A stretch of DNA of 64,000 bases from Clostridium amylolyticum (GTDB lineage: Bacteria > Bacillota > Clostridia > Clostridiales > Clostridiaceae), in assembly GCF_900142075.1 (NCBI RefSeq), contig NZ_FQZO01000001.1:806001-870000 (forward strand), in the 5' to 3' direction. Every line of letters starts with the position of its first letter. The first letter of the stretch is position 1. Below, piece after piece: positions 1 through 8,198 of the stretch. Both the position numbers and the translations under genes were made by a program. A model generated the notes under the pieces. That model was not told the origin of the DNA and did not search any database. It saw only the letters and a list, made by a program, of their open reading frames with translations.

Positions 1-1070
1 TTCTTTATATCCTTTATAATTTCTCTTCCTCTGTGATTAAAAGCAAGTATTCTAACATATGAAGGTTCACTTTTTCTAAGACTCTTAATATCATATTCTT
101 CAAAGCCTAAAAAGTATTGGCATAGTATTCTGTTAATGCGGGTGTAGGTATATCTTTTGGTTTTAGATTTTAAAATTAACTCCTGTATACTTTTACTATT
201 ACTAATGGCACTATAGATACGATTATCTAAGCCTTCAGACACATCAGGAAGCTTATGCAAATCTCTGTTTAACATAAGTTTATATTTTAAATAAGGAAAC
301 ATGGAATCTTCAAAAATAAATTTATAATTATTACCGTTTAATTTAATTAATTCTTGAAAGGTACTTTCAGGAACATAATCTTTTATTGAGTATATATCCT
401 TTGACCTTAAAGCATTCCTTATGGCAGTAGCACTAGCAAAATTTGAAGTAAGGGTAGTTTCATTATAGTTATCTCCCATCCTAGTTAATGTAATAGGTTT
501 AATCTTACTATTATTTTTATATAGAGCCTTGCAGTATTCTAAAGCCAATATATTATTAGAGGATTGAAGTAAAGATGTCAATTTACTTGAAGAAGCTAAG
601 CTTGAATCCTTTAAACTTATATAATCCTTTAAGCTTTCAGCTCTGGCTTTAGCAAAGGGGATGCCTCTATTAAGATATGTCTTTAAGCTTTCTTTATATT
701 CCATAGGCTCCTCACTAAGGATAATGGCCAATTTTTCTATTAATGCAATGTCCCCACTTTCACTTCCAAAAGAAACATAATCCACTACCCCCATGCTGTC
801 TAAAATATCTATAGCACCTTTAGCAAAAAACTCTGCTGATGATACACTAAAAATAGAGGGGAGTTCTATCACTAGGTCGGCTCCAGACTTTATAGCTATT
901 TCAGCTCTTTTCCATTTATCCATTAAAGCTGGAATTCCTCTTTGCATGAAATTACCACTCATTAGGCAAACTATACCATGGCAATTAGTGTATTCTCTAG
1001 TATGATTAATATGATATACATGACCTTTGTGTAATGGGTTATATTCGCAAATAATTGCAGCATTTTTCAT
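1..1070 (-). CDS. tmcAL: tRNA(Met) cytidine acetate ligase TmcAL (YlbM/DUF795), 3' end cut by window
   Basis: The leftward frame starts at ATG 1070-1068 behind a GGTGAT ribosome site and stays open to base 1, giving about 356 codons; family members are near 400 residues, so only the C-terminal part is missing. The N-terminus reads MKNAAIICEYNPLHKGH, with the HxGH nucleotidyltransferase motif, followed by LMSGNFMQRG, both typical of TmcAL/YlbM. In B. subtilis this enzyme activates acetate with ATP to make N4-acetylcytidine in the elongator tRNA-Met anticodon. Placement divergent from the acetate genes pta-ackA is common in clostridia and suits its use of acetate. The identification rests on motifs and context. 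Confidence 0.88.
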   Translation of the reverse strand, partial: MKNAAIICEYNPLHKGHVYHINHTREYTNCHGIVCLMSGNFMQRGIPALMDKWKRAEIAIKSGADLVIELPSIFSVSSAEFFAKGAIDILDSMGVVDYVSFGSESGDIALIEKLAIILSEEPMEYKESLKTYLNRGIPFAKARAESLKDYISLKDSSLASSSKLTSLLQSSNNILALEYCKALYKNNSKIKPITLTRMGDNYNETTLTSNFASATAIRNALRSKDIYSIKDYVPESTFQELIKLNGNNYKFIFEDSMFPYLKYKLMLNRDLHKLPDVSEGLDNRIYSAISNSKSIQELILKSKTKRYTYTRINRILCQYFLGFEEYDIKSLRKSEPSYVRILAFNHRGREIIKDIK

Positions 1071-1206
1071 AATTATCACCTTTTACATAATATTTTAAGA
1101 TATAAAATATTATATATTAAAATATGAATTTATTCATTCTTTATAATTATATAATGTTCAGAAAATTTAAATAAATCATGTAGCTGTTGTTTTTATGTTT
1201 TTAATG

Positions 1207-1236
1207 TTGAAAAGTATATGATATAAGGAGTATATT
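1207..1236 (+). promoter_or_regulatory. Candidate promoter for pta-ackA
   Basis: TTGAAA at 1207-1212 and TATATT at 1231-1236 are separated by 18 bases, about 40 bases upstream of the pta start. The AT-rich gap between divergent tmcAL and pta would hold promoters for both genes. The -10 match is only fair. Confidence 0.4.
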
Positions 1237-1277
1237 AATATATGTAAACAACTGTGCTTTTGAAAGGAGTTTTGAAC

Positions 1278-2276
1278 ATGGAGCTTATGAAAAATATTTG
1301 GGAAGCAGCTCAAAGAGATAGAAAGAGAATTGTACTTCCTGAAGGTGAAGAGGAGAGAAATCTTGTTGCTTCACAAAAAATAAAGGAAAATGGCTTAGCA
1401 GATGTTACTCTTGTAGGTAACTTAGAGGTAATTAAAAGAAAAGCCACTGACCTAAAAGTAAACTTAGATGGTATTAACATCGTAGATCCTGAAACCTCAG
1501 ATAAAATTAATAGTTACGTTCAAGAATTTTATGAAATGAGAAAGAATAAAGGAATGACTATAGAAAAGGCTGAAAAAATAGTTAGAGATCCTTTATATTA
1601 TGGTACAATGATGGTAAAGCTTGGTGATGCTGATGGAATGGTATCTGGAGCTATACATACTACTGGAGATTTACTAAGACCAGGCTTACAAATAATTAAA
1701 ACAGCACCTGGGGTATCTGTGGTTTCCAGTTTCTTCATTATGGTGGTACCTGGTTCTGAATATGGTGATGAGGGAATGCTTCTTTTCTCTGATTGTGCTG
1801 TTAATCCTAATCCTACTGCTGAGCAATTAGCTTCTATAGCTATAGCTACTGCAGAAACAGCAAAAAACCTATTTGGAATGTCTCCAAAGGTTGCAATGTT
1901 ATCCTTCTCCACTATGGGTAGTGCTGATCACGAATTAGTGGATAAAGTAAGAAAGGCAACAGAACTTGCTAAAGAGCTAAGACCTGACCTTTCTATTGAT
2001 GGAGAAATGCAATTAGATGCTGCTATAGTAAGCAAAGTAGCTAAACAAAAGGCGCCTAATAGTGAAGTGGCAGGAAATGCTAACGTATTAATTTTTCCAG
2101 ATCTTCAAGCAGGAAACATTGGCTACAAGTTAGTTCAGAGATTTGCTAAAGCTGAAGCTATCGGTCCTGTATGTCAAGGGTTTGCAAAGCCAATTAACGA
2201 TTTATCAAGAGGATGTTCAGCTGAAGATATCGTTAATGTAGTAGCTATCACAGCAGTTCAAGCCCAGAATATTTAG
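1278..2276 (+). CDS. pta: Phosphate acetyltransferase
   Basis: Pta converts acetyl-CoA and phosphate to acetyl phosphate, the first step of the ATP-yielding acetate branch of fermentation. The 332-residue product begins MELMKNIWEAAQRDRKRIVLPEGEE and contains the family blocks DADGMVSGAIHTTGD and SFFIMVVPGSEYGDEG. Its length matches the short, single-domain Pta type. The start chosen is ATG 1278, with AAAGGAG seven to eight bases upstream; an in-frame ATG at 1254 lacks a ribosome site. It is followed 26 bases later by ackA, forming the usual two-gene operon. Confidence 0.97.
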   Translation: MELMKNIWEAAQRDRKRIVLPEGEEERNLVASQKIKENGLADVTLVGNLEVIKRKATDLKVNLDGINIVDPETSDKINSYVQEFYEMRKNKGMTIEKAEKIVRDPLYYGTMMVKLGDADGMVSGAIHTTGDLLRPGLQIIKTAPGVSVVSSFFIMVVPGSEYGDEGMLLFSDCAVNPNPTAEQLASIAIATAETAKNLFGMSPKVAMLSFSTMGSADHELVDKVRKATELAKELRPDLSIDGEMQLDAAIVSKVAKQKAPNSEVAGNANVLIFPDLQAGNIGYKLVQRFAKAEAIGPVCQGFAKPINDLSRGCSAEDIVNVVAITAVQAQNI

Positions 2277-2302
2277 ACTATTATATTAAAGGAGTGTTAA
2301 AT

Positions 2303-3502
2303 ATGAAAGTACTTGTAATAAACTGTGGAAGTTCATCACTTAAGTATCAATTAATCAATATGGATAACGAATCCGTTTTGGCAAAGGGATTAGTTGAGAG
2401 AATAGGTATAGAGGGTTCAATACTTACTCAAAAGGTAGAAGGAAGAGATAAGTATATAATTCAACAACCAATGAAAGACCATAAAGATGCTATAAAATTA
2501 GTATTAAATGCTTTAGTAGATAAAGTTAATGGCGTTATAAATGATATGTCAGAAATATCTGCTGTAGGACATAGAGTTGTTCATGGTGGAGAGAAATATG
2601 CTAGTTCAGTATTAATAGATGACGTAGTAATGAAATCTTTAGAAGAATGCGTAAAATTAGCACCATTACATAACCCTCCAAACATTATAGGTATAAATGC
2701 TTGTAAAGAATTAATGCCAAGCACACCTATGGTAGCTGTTTTTGATACAGCCTTCCATCAAACTATGCCAGAAGAAGCATATATGTATGCATTGCCTTAT
2801 GATTATTACACCGATTATGGTATAAGAAAGTATGGATTTCACGGAACATCACATAAGTATGTAGCTTCTAAAGCTGCTGAAGCTATGGGTAAGGATATTA
2901 AAGATTTAAATATTATAACTTGCCATTTAGGAAATGGTTCCAGCGTTACAGCTATTAAAGGTGGAGTATCAATAGATACAAGCATGGGCTTTACACCATT
3001 AGAAGGCTTAGCAATGGGTACTAGAAGTGGAAATATCGACCCTGCTATAGTGTCATTCCTTGTTAAAGAACTAAATGTATCAGTTGAAGAAGTTAGTGAT
3101 ATATTAAATAAAAAATCAGGTGTATTAGGTATTTCTGGTGTAAGCAGTGACTTTAGAGACATTGAAGATGCTGCAGCAGAAGGTAATAAAAGAGCTCAAC
3201 TAGCTTTAGACCTATTTAACTATAAAGTTAAACAATATGTTGGTGCTTATGCTGCAACCCTGGGTGGAGTAGATTGTATCGTATTTACAGCTGGTTTAGG
3301 AGAAAATTCACCTGAAACTAGAGAAGCTATATGCCATGGACTAGAGTTTTTAGGTGCTAAGCTGGATACTGCAAAAAATAAGGTTAGAGGAAAGCTTACT
3401 CAAATCAATACTGATGATTCTAAGGTTTGTATATTCACTATTCCAACAGATGAAGAAATGATGATTGCAAAAGATACCATGGAAATTGTTTCTCATAAAT
3501 AA
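2303..3502 (+). CDS. ackA: Acetate kinase
   Basis: AckA transfers the phosphate of acetyl phosphate to ADP, producing acetate and ATP. The 399-residue product starts MKVLVINCGSSSLKYQL (signature 1) and carries YGFHGTSHKYV (signature 2), GNGSSVTAIKGG in the nucleotide-binding region, and FTAGLGENSPETRE near the C-terminus. ATG 2303 has GGAG at the proper distance; an upstream in-frame ATG at 2294 lies within the ribosome-site region. It pairs with pta. No hairpin terminator is obvious before the strong promoter at 3511. Confidence 0.97.
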   Translation: MKVLVINCGSSSLKYQLINMDNESVLAKGLVERIGIEGSILTQKVEGRDKYIIQQPMKDHKDAIKLVLNALVDKVNGVINDMSEISAVGHRVVHGGEKYASSVLIDDVVMKSLEECVKLAPLHNPPNIIGINACKELMPSTPMVAVFDTAFHQTMPEEAYMYALPYDYYTDYGIRKYGFHGTSHKYVASKAAEAMGKDIKDLNIITCHLGNGSSVTAIKGGVSIDTSMGFTPLEGLAMGTRSGNIDPAIVSFLVKELNVSVEEVSDILNKKSGVLGISGVSSDFRDIEDAAAEGNKRAQLALDLFNYKVKQYVGAYAATLGGVDCIVFTAGLGENSPETREAICHGLEFLGAKLDTAKNKVRGKLTQINTDDSKVCIFTIPTDEEMMIAKDTMEIVSHK

Positions 3503-3510
3503 CAAAATTC

Positions 3511-3539
3511 TTGACTTTTAAAATACTACTCTATATAAT
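3511..3539 (+). promoter_or_regulatory. Strong sigma-A type promoter for DUF177-rpmF
   Basis: TTGACT at 3511-3516 and a perfect TATAAT at 3534-3539 are separated by 17 bases. It lies immediately after ackA and would start a transcript near 3546, giving a leader of about 110 bases before the DUF177 gene. Confidence 0.75.
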
Positions 3540-3581
3540 AAATTGTGTTTGTAAAGTAATTTTACTTGCAAGGGGTGAAAA

Positions 3582-3605
3582 GTGAGCTCTTGTATAATAC
3601 TATAA
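3582..3605 (+). CDS. Candidate leader ORF 1 upstream of DUF177 (7 residues)
   Basis: GTG at 3582 lies behind the only strong ribosome site in the leader, AAGGGGTGA at 3570-3578, and encodes MSSCIIL before TAA at 3603-3605. That stop overlaps the ATG of a second short ORF by one base. Expression is inferred from the ribosome site and the overlap only; there is no homology support. Confidence 0.35.
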   Translation: MSSCIIL

Positions 3606-3661
3606 TGGAACTTTCATTATATTATTTCTATATAAGGGTATTCACAAAGTTAAATATATGA
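3605..3661 (+). CDS. Candidate leader ORF 2 upstream of DUF177 (18 residues)
   Basis: ATG 3605 overlaps the stop of leader ORF 1 (TAATG), and the frame ends at TGA 3659-3661, overlapping the DUF177 start as ATGA. It has no ribosome site of its own. A 7-bp stem, TATAATG (3601-3607) with CATTATA (3615-3621), covers its start codon. The chain suggests translational coupling into the DUF177 gene. It could be chance in AT-rich DNA. Confidence 0.3.
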   Translation: MELSLYYFYIRVFTKLNI

Positions 3662-4158
3662 AAATTGAATTTAACGATTTGTTTAAAAGAAAAAACTTCA
3701 CTAAAGATCTTGAAGGTACTTTCACAATGGAATCTTTCCTTTATGAAGGAGATGAAATAGTATTTAAATCTCCTGTAAAGGCTAAAGGTAAAGCATCTGT
3801 TCTTGAGGATATAATTCAACTTGATATGGAGGTAAGCGCAGTTATTGAGCTTACCTGCACAAGATGCTTAGATAGATATACTTCAAATATTAATTTAAAT
3901 ATTTTTGAAGAATATACTAATGATTCACAAAAGGAAAATGAAGATATTATTTTTATAACTGAAGAGTATTTAGACATAAAAAAGGTTATAACAGATAATA
4001 TTTTATTGTCCCTTCCCATTAAAAAGTTATGCAGCAATGACTGCAAAGGGCTATGCCAAAACTGCGGGGCAAATCTTAATAGAAATACTTGTAATTGCCC
4101 ACAGGAAGATGTTGACATTCGAATGGCAAAGCTTAAAAACTTGTTTTTATCTGATTAA
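3658..4158 (+). CDS. yceD: DUF177 (YceD family) protein
   Basis: This 166-residue protein belongs to DUF177/YceD, whose genes are almost always next to rpmF; members have been linked to 23S rRNA accumulation. Four cysteine pairs or clusters are visible: CTRCLDR near the middle, then CSNDCKGLCQNCGANL and CNCP near the C-terminus, as expected of the clostridial form. The gene lacks a recognisable Shine-Dalgarno site at ATG 3658, and its start overlaps the stop of a short upstream ORF. It is 13 bases from rpmF, so the two should be cotranscribed from the promoter at 3511. Confidence 0.85.
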   Translation: MKIEFNDLFKRKNFTKDLEGTFTMESFLYEGDEIVFKSPVKAKGKASVLEDIIQLDMEVSAVIELTCTRCLDRYTSNINLNIFEEYTNDSQKENEDIIFITEEYLDIKKVITDNILLSLPIKKLCSNDCKGLCQNCGANLNRNTCNCPQEDVDIRMAKLKNLFLSD

Positions 4159-4171
4159 GGAGGTGTTATAA

Positions 4172-4354
4172 ATGGGAAATCCAGCAAGAAGATTCTCTAA
4201 AGCTAGAAGAGATTCTAGAAGAGCTCAAACTTTTAAATTAAGCGCACCTGGTATTGTTGAATGTCCACAGTGTCATGAAATGAAGCTTGCTCACAGAGTA
4301 TGCAAAAGTTGTGGATATTACAAAGGTAAAGAAGTAGTTGCGTCAGAAAAATAA
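4172..4354 (+). CDS. rpmF: 50S ribosomal protein L32, zinc-binding form
   Basis: L32 is a small protein of the large ribosomal subunit. The 60-residue product starts MGNPARRFSKARRDSRRA and carries CPQCHEMKLAHRVCKSCG, the CxxC...CxxC zinc ribbon of the zinc-dependent L32 type. AAGGAGGTG lies at ideal spacing from ATG 4172. It follows the DUF177 gene and ends in a perfect hairpin terminator. Confidence 0.97.
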   Translation: MGNPARRFSKARRDSRRAQTFKLSAPGIVECPQCHEMKLAHRVCKSCGYYKGKEVVASEK

Positions 4355-4380
4355 AGAAAGTCATATGACTTTCTTTTCTT
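4353..4380 (+). terminator. Rho-independent terminator after rpmF
   Basis: The perfect dyad AAAGAAAGTCA/TGACTTTCTTT at 4353-4376, followed by a pyrimidine-rich tract, separates rpmF from plsX. Confidence 0.7.
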
Positions 4381-4407
4381 TATATTATAGTAAAAGGAGA
4401 GTTATTT

Positions 4408-5412
4408 ATGAGGATAGCTATTGATGGTATGGGAGGAGATCACTCACCTAATTCTGTAGTTCAAGGTTGTATAATGGCTCTAAAAGAGTTTAAGGATATA
4501 GAAATCATTATTACAGGCAAGGAAGACACTATACTTAAAGAACTTTCTAAATGTGACTATGATAAAACCAAAATATCTGTAGAAAATGCTGAAGAAGTAA
4601 TTTCTCCTAACGAACATCCTGTTATGGCTGTTAGAAGAAAGAAAAACTCCACTATAACCACAGCTGTAAGGCTTGTAAAGGAAGGTAAAGCAGATGCTGT
4701 TATTTCAGCTGGAAGCACGGGAGCATTTCTAACAGCCTCCTTGCTTATATTAGGCAGAATGAAAGGCATTGATAGACCTGCTCTAGCGCCTTTAATGCCA
4801 GGAGTTAATGGCAACTTTATAGTAGTAGACTCTGGAGCTAATGCAGAATGCAAGCCTAAGAATTTATTACAATTTGCAGTTATGGGTAAAAATTATTTCG
4901 AGAATGTTTTAGAAATAGAAAATCCAAGGGTTGGTCTTATTAATATAGGTGCAGAAGAAGAAAAAGGTAATGAACTTACTAAAGCTTCTTATAAGCTATT
5001 GTCAGATTCCAATGTTAATTTTATTGGCAATGTTGAACCTAGAGATATAACTAGCGGTGATGTACAAATTCTTGTGTGTGACGGGTTTGTAGGCAACACT
5101 GTTTTAAAGATGTATGAAGGCGTTGCTTCTAATATTTTTTCTATAATAAAAAAAGAAATAATGTCTAACACCATAAGCAAATTAGGTGGTATTCTCTTAA
5201 AACCTGTTTTTAAGAATATAAAGAAAAAGTTTGACTATAAGGAACACGGTGGAGCTCCTTTTTTGGGAGTGGATGGGATATGCATAAAAGCACATGGAAG
5301 TTCAGACGCTTTGGCTATTAAAAATGCTATTAGACAAGCTAAGAAGTTCTATGATAATGATTTAATAAATAAAATGAAACATGAAGTGGAATATTTAGAT
5401 TCTGATAATTAA
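4408..5412 (+). CDS. plsX: Phosphate acyltransferase PlsX
   Basis: PlsX makes acyl phosphate from acyl-ACP, feeding PlsY for membrane phospholipid synthesis. The 334-residue product begins MRIAIDGMGGDHSP and contains SAGSTGAFLTASL and GAPFLGVDGICIKAHGSSD, all PlsX blocks. The start has AAAGGAG eight to nine bases upstream. Its neighbours rpmF and acpP match the conserved Firmicute order, although the fabD/fabG genes often found between plsX and acpP are absent here. Confidence 0.95.
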   Translation: MRIAIDGMGGDHSPNSVVQGCIMALKEFKDIEIIITGKEDTILKELSKCDYDKTKISVENAEEVISPNEHPVMAVRRKKNSTITTAVRLVKEGKADAVISAGSTGAFLTASLLILGRMKGIDRPALAPLMPGVNGNFIVVDSGANAECKPKNLLQFAVMGKNYFENVLEIENPRVGLINIGAEEEKGNELTKASYKLLSDSNVNFIGNVEPRDITSGDVQILVCDGFVGNTVLKMYEGVASNIFSIIKKEIMSNTISKLGGILLKPVFKNIKKKFDYKEHGGAPFLGVDGICIKAHGSSDALAIKNAIRQAKKFYDNDLINKMKHEVEYLDSDN

Positions 5413-5465
5413 TAAAAAATGCATGAAATTTTTTAAAAAGCAGATAATTATTACATCAGATAATA

Positions 5466-5494
5466 TTGACGGATATTTCATTTCTGTATATTAT
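5466..5494 (+). promoter_or_regulatory. Candidate promoter for acpP
   Basis: TTGACG at 5466-5471 and TATTAT at 5489-5494 are 17 bases apart, about 30 bases upstream of acpP. This would allow acyl carrier protein to be made at higher level than PlsX. Confidence 0.5.
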
Positions 5495-5526
5495 CTTAAT
5501 ATAGTATTGTAGGGGAGGTGAAAGGG

Positions 5527-5760
5527 ATGGTTTTTGAAAAAGTTAAATCTATAGTAGCTGATAAGTTAAGTGTTGATGAAGAAAGCATTACTATGGAATC
5601 AGCCTTCGTTGAGGATTTAGGTGCTGATTCTCTTGATATTGTTGAATTAATAATGTCTTTGGAAGATGAATTTGAACTTGAAATTCCTGATGAAGAAGCT
5701 GAGGGTATTATAACAGTAGGGGATGTAGTTGAATATATAAAGTCACATACTGAAGAGTAA
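5527..5760 (+). CDS. acpP: Acyl carrier protein
   Basis: ACP carries growing acyl chains on a phosphopantetheine arm during fatty acid synthesis. The 77-residue acidic protein has the attachment motif GADSLDIVE with the modified serine at about residue 35. ATG 5527 lies eight bases after GGGGAGG; a GTG at 5518 overlaps the ribosome site and is rejected as the start. It sits between plsX and rnc, as in many Firmicutes, and is followed by a short terminator hairpin. Confidence 0.96.
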   Translation: MVFEKVKSIVADKLSVDEESITMESAFVEDLGADSLDIVELIMSLEDEFELEIPDEEAEGIITVGDVVEYIKSHTEE

Positions 5761-5764
5761 TAAT

Positions 5765-5795
5765 AAGTCCCGTTCTTACGGGGCTTTAATTATAT
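5765..5795 (+). terminator. Terminator after acpP
   Basis: AAGTCCCG (5765-5772) pairs with CGGGGCTT (5779-5786), followed by an AT-rich, T-containing tail. Confidence 0.6.
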
Positions 5796-5872
5796 TAAAT
5801 AAACAAGTTTATTCTTGAATCTACTTATAAGCAGGTTGAAGAATAGACTTCCAGGAGTTGATTAATTAATAA

Positions 5873-6568
5873 ATGAACAACAATATTAATTCATTAGAAA
5901 ACAGATTAGGTATAAAGTTTTCCAATAAACCCCTACTAATAACGGCCATAACACATAGTTCCTATGCCAATCAATATAAAAATGTACAATTTAATGAAAG
6001 GTTAGAGTTTCTAGGGGACTCTGTGCTTCAGCTTACTATAACTGAGTATCTATTTTCCTATTATAAAGATAAATCTGAAGGGGAGTTAACAAAGTTACGA
6101 GCTCTTATTGTATGTGAAAGTTCATTATATGACGTTGCTAAAAAGCTAGATCTTGGAAGCTATATCAGGATGAGTAAAGGTGAAGAGTTAACAGGTGGTA
6201 GAGAGAGAATATCTTTACTTGCTGACAGCATGGAAGCTGTACTGGCTGCTATTTACCTAGATAAAGGTCTTGATACCGTTAAAAATTTTATTACTAATAA
6301 CTTTATTGATATTATAGAGAAAGCCATAAATAATGAAATTGTCTTAGATTATAAAACAAAACTTCAGGAAATCCTTCAAAAACAAGGAGATGTAAATATT
6401 AAATATGATCTTATGAAGTACGAAGGCCCTCCTCATAGAAGGAAATTCTATACGGCGGTTTTAATAGAAAATAAAATTATGGGAGAAGGTTCTGGCTTTA
6501 GCAAAAAAGAGTCCGAACAAAGCGCCGCAAGAAAGGCATTATCACTATTGGAGGAAGTCAATGTCTAA
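5873..6568 (+). CDS. rnc: Ribonuclease III
   Basis: RNase III cuts double-stranded RNA, including rRNA precursors. The 231-residue product has the catalytic signature NERLEFLGDSVLQ at about residues 41-53, a second acidic cluster in LADSMEAVLAAIYLDKG near residue 120, and a C-terminal dsRNA-binding domain ending in ...SEQSAARKALSLL. The nearest ribosome site, AGGAG at 5853-5857, is about 15 bases from ATG 5873, longer than usual, so initiation may be weak. It overlaps the next gene by eight bases. Confidence 0.95.
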   Translation: MNNNINSLENRLGIKFSNKPLLITAITHSSYANQYKNVQFNERLEFLGDSVLQLTITEYLFSYYKDKSEGELTKLRALIVCESSLYDVAKKLDLGSYIRMSKGEELTGGRERISLLADSMEAVLAAIYLDKGLDTVKNFITNNFIDIIEKAINNEIVLDYKTKLQEILQKQGDVNIKYDLMKYEGPPHRRKFYTAVLIENKIMGEGSGFSKKESEQSAARKALSLLEEVNV

Positions 6569-7637
6569 AAACCATTATATAATACCTGTTTTTGTACCAC
6601 ATCTTGGTTGTCCTCATAATTGTGTTTTTTGTAATCAAAATATAATTGCTTCAAAGGAGGAACAAGTAACCGCTGAAAGTTCCAGAAAAATAATTGAGGA
6701 ATATTTAAAAACCATAAATAAATCTAATAGCACCATTGAAGTTTCTTTTTTTGGAGGAACCTTCACAGCAATAGATATATACAAACAAAAAGAACTCTTA
6801 GCAGTGGCTAAAGAATATAAGGATAAAGGATATATAGATTATATTCGCCTTTCCACCAGACCGGATTATATAAATAAAGACATATTAGCTCATTTAAAAA
6901 GTTTTTCTGTGGATATTATAGAGTTAGGAGTACAATCTTTAGATGATGAAGTATTGATGAGATCCGGAAGAGGTCATACTAGAAATGATGTTTATCTAGC
7001 TTCTAAGCTAATAAAAGACACAGGTTTTGTTCTAGGACACCAAATAATGTTGGGTCTGCCAGGAGATACTTTTGAAAAAGATATTAAAACTGTTATGGAA
7101 AGCATAAGCATGGATCCTGATATTTGCAGAATATATCCCGCTTTAGTAATTAAAGATACTCCTATGGAAATAATGTATAGGAAAGAATTATATAAACCTT
7201 ATACATTGGATGAAGCTGTAGAGATTACTAAGAAGATTTATTCTTTATATCACTCTAAGAATATACCCATTATCAGAGTAGGATTACAGCCAACAGACAG
7301 TATAAATGTCAACGGAGATATAATCTCAGGTCCATTTCACCCTGCCTTTAGAGAATTAGTTGAAAGTAGTATAATAAACGATTTATTGTATGATTATTTA
7401 AAAGATAAAAAAGGCCAATATACAATTTTAATTAATTCTAAGGATATTTCAAAACTTTATTCTGACAAAAAGAGATATTTTTTAGAAACTAAAAATAAAC
7501 TAAAAGATATATTTCTACACATAAAGATAGAAAATGATACTCCTAAAGGGGTTATTAAATTAATTTCTCAGGATGATTGTATAATTTTGTCGATTTATGA
7601 ATATATGTTAACTATAGCACATAGAAGGATATTTTAA
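6561..7637 (+). CDS. Elp3-like radical SAM protein
   Basis: The 358-residue protein has a radical SAM cluster motif CPHNCVFC (Cys17, 21, 24), then FFGGTFTAID and GVQSLDDEVL, which match the Elp3/YhcC-like radical SAM group. It lacks the C-terminal acetyltransferase domain of full Elp3. Clostridia keep such a gene between rnc and smc. The likely role is RNA modification or a related radical reaction, but the substrate is not known. ATG 6561 follows GGAGGAAGTCA inside the end of rnc, so the two genes are translationally linked. Confidence 0.85.
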   Translation: MSKNHYIIPVFVPHLGCPHNCVFCNQNIIASKEEQVTAESSRKIIEEYLKTINKSNSTIEVSFFGGTFTAIDIYKQKELLAVAKEYKDKGYIDYIRLSTRPDYINKDILAHLKSFSVDIIELGVQSLDDEVLMRSGRGHTRNDVYLASKLIKDTGFVLGHQIMLGLPGDTFEKDIKTVMESISMDPDICRIYPALVIKDTPMEIMYRKELYKPYTLDEAVEITKKIYSLYHSKNIPIIRVGLQPTDSINVNGDIISGPFHPAFRELVESSIINDLLYDYLKDKKGQYTILINSKDISKLYSDKKRYFLETKNKLKDIFLHIKIENDTPKGVIKLISQDDCIILSIYEYMLTIAHRRIF

Positions 7638-7708
7638 ACTTTCATAGAATTATATTCCTATAAGTAAAAATAGTTACATTATTTTCTTACCTATAGGAGG
7701 AATTAATT

Positions 7709-7969
7709 ATGGAAGTATTAAAAGTATCAGCGCATTCGCAACCTAAATCTGTAGCAGGCGCTTTAGCTGCGGTATTAAGAGAAAACTCAGCAGCTGAAGT
7801 TCAAGCAGTAGGAGCAGGAGCAGTTAACCAAGCAGTTAAAGCTATAGCTATTACAAGGGGGTTCGTAGCACCTAACGGTATTGATTTAGTAGTTATTCCA
7901 GCATTTTCAGAAATTACTATAGAGGGTGAGGAAAGAACAGCTATTAAATTCATTGTTGAACCTAGATAA
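7709..7969 (+). CDS. SpoVS family protein (first paralogue)
   Basis: This 86-residue protein is a complete SpoVS homologue, beginning MEVLKVSAHSQPKSVAGALA and ending EERTAIKFIVEPR. By eye 61 of 86 residues match the second copy at 55312. SpoVS affects spore coat and septation genes in B. subtilis and has an Alba-like fold, so nucleic-acid binding has been proposed. AGGAGG precedes the start and a perfect palindromic terminator follows, so it is probably a separate unit between the radical SAM gene and smc. Confidence 0.9.
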   Translation: MEVLKVSAHSQPKSVAGALAAVLRENSAAEVQAVGAGAVNQAVKAIAITRGFVAPNGIDLVVIPAFSEITIEGEERTAIKFIVEPR

Positions 7970-7984
7970 TTTAAGAGTATAGTG

Positions 7985-8016
7985 GGCCTTAGAGATATCT
8001 CTAAGGCCTTATTTTT
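7985..8016 (+). terminator. Terminator after first spoVS
   Basis: A perfect 24-base palindrome (GGCCTTAGAGAT with its complement) at 7985-8008 is followed by ATTTTTT. Confidence 0.85.
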
Positions 8017-8083
8017 TGGTGCCTCATATATTGATATTTATTTCATAATACTATAAACTTAATAGAGAAAATGAGGTGATTAT

Positions 8084-8185
8084 TTGAAACCTAAGAGAAG
8101 ACAAAAACTAGTAAGATTACTTGTATATTGGTTAATTTTCATTTTTTTAATTGGTCTCATACCTATGGTATTAGTGACTAGATAG
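8084..8185 (+). CDS. Small single-span membrane protein (33 residues)
   Basis: TTG 8084 follows a good GAGGTGAT ribosome site and encodes a 33-residue peptide: a basic N-terminus MKPKRRQKLVR, a hydrophobic stretch of about 20 residues (LLVYWLIFIFLIGLIPMVLV), then TR. This is a positive-inside single transmembrane segment. It ends 13 bases before smc and probably shares its transcript. I do not recognise a family, and the gene is below usual annotation cut-offs. Confidence 0.55.
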   Translation: MKPKRRQKLVRLLVYWLIFIFLIGLIPMVLVTR

Positions 8186-8198
8186 AAGGAGTGGACAT

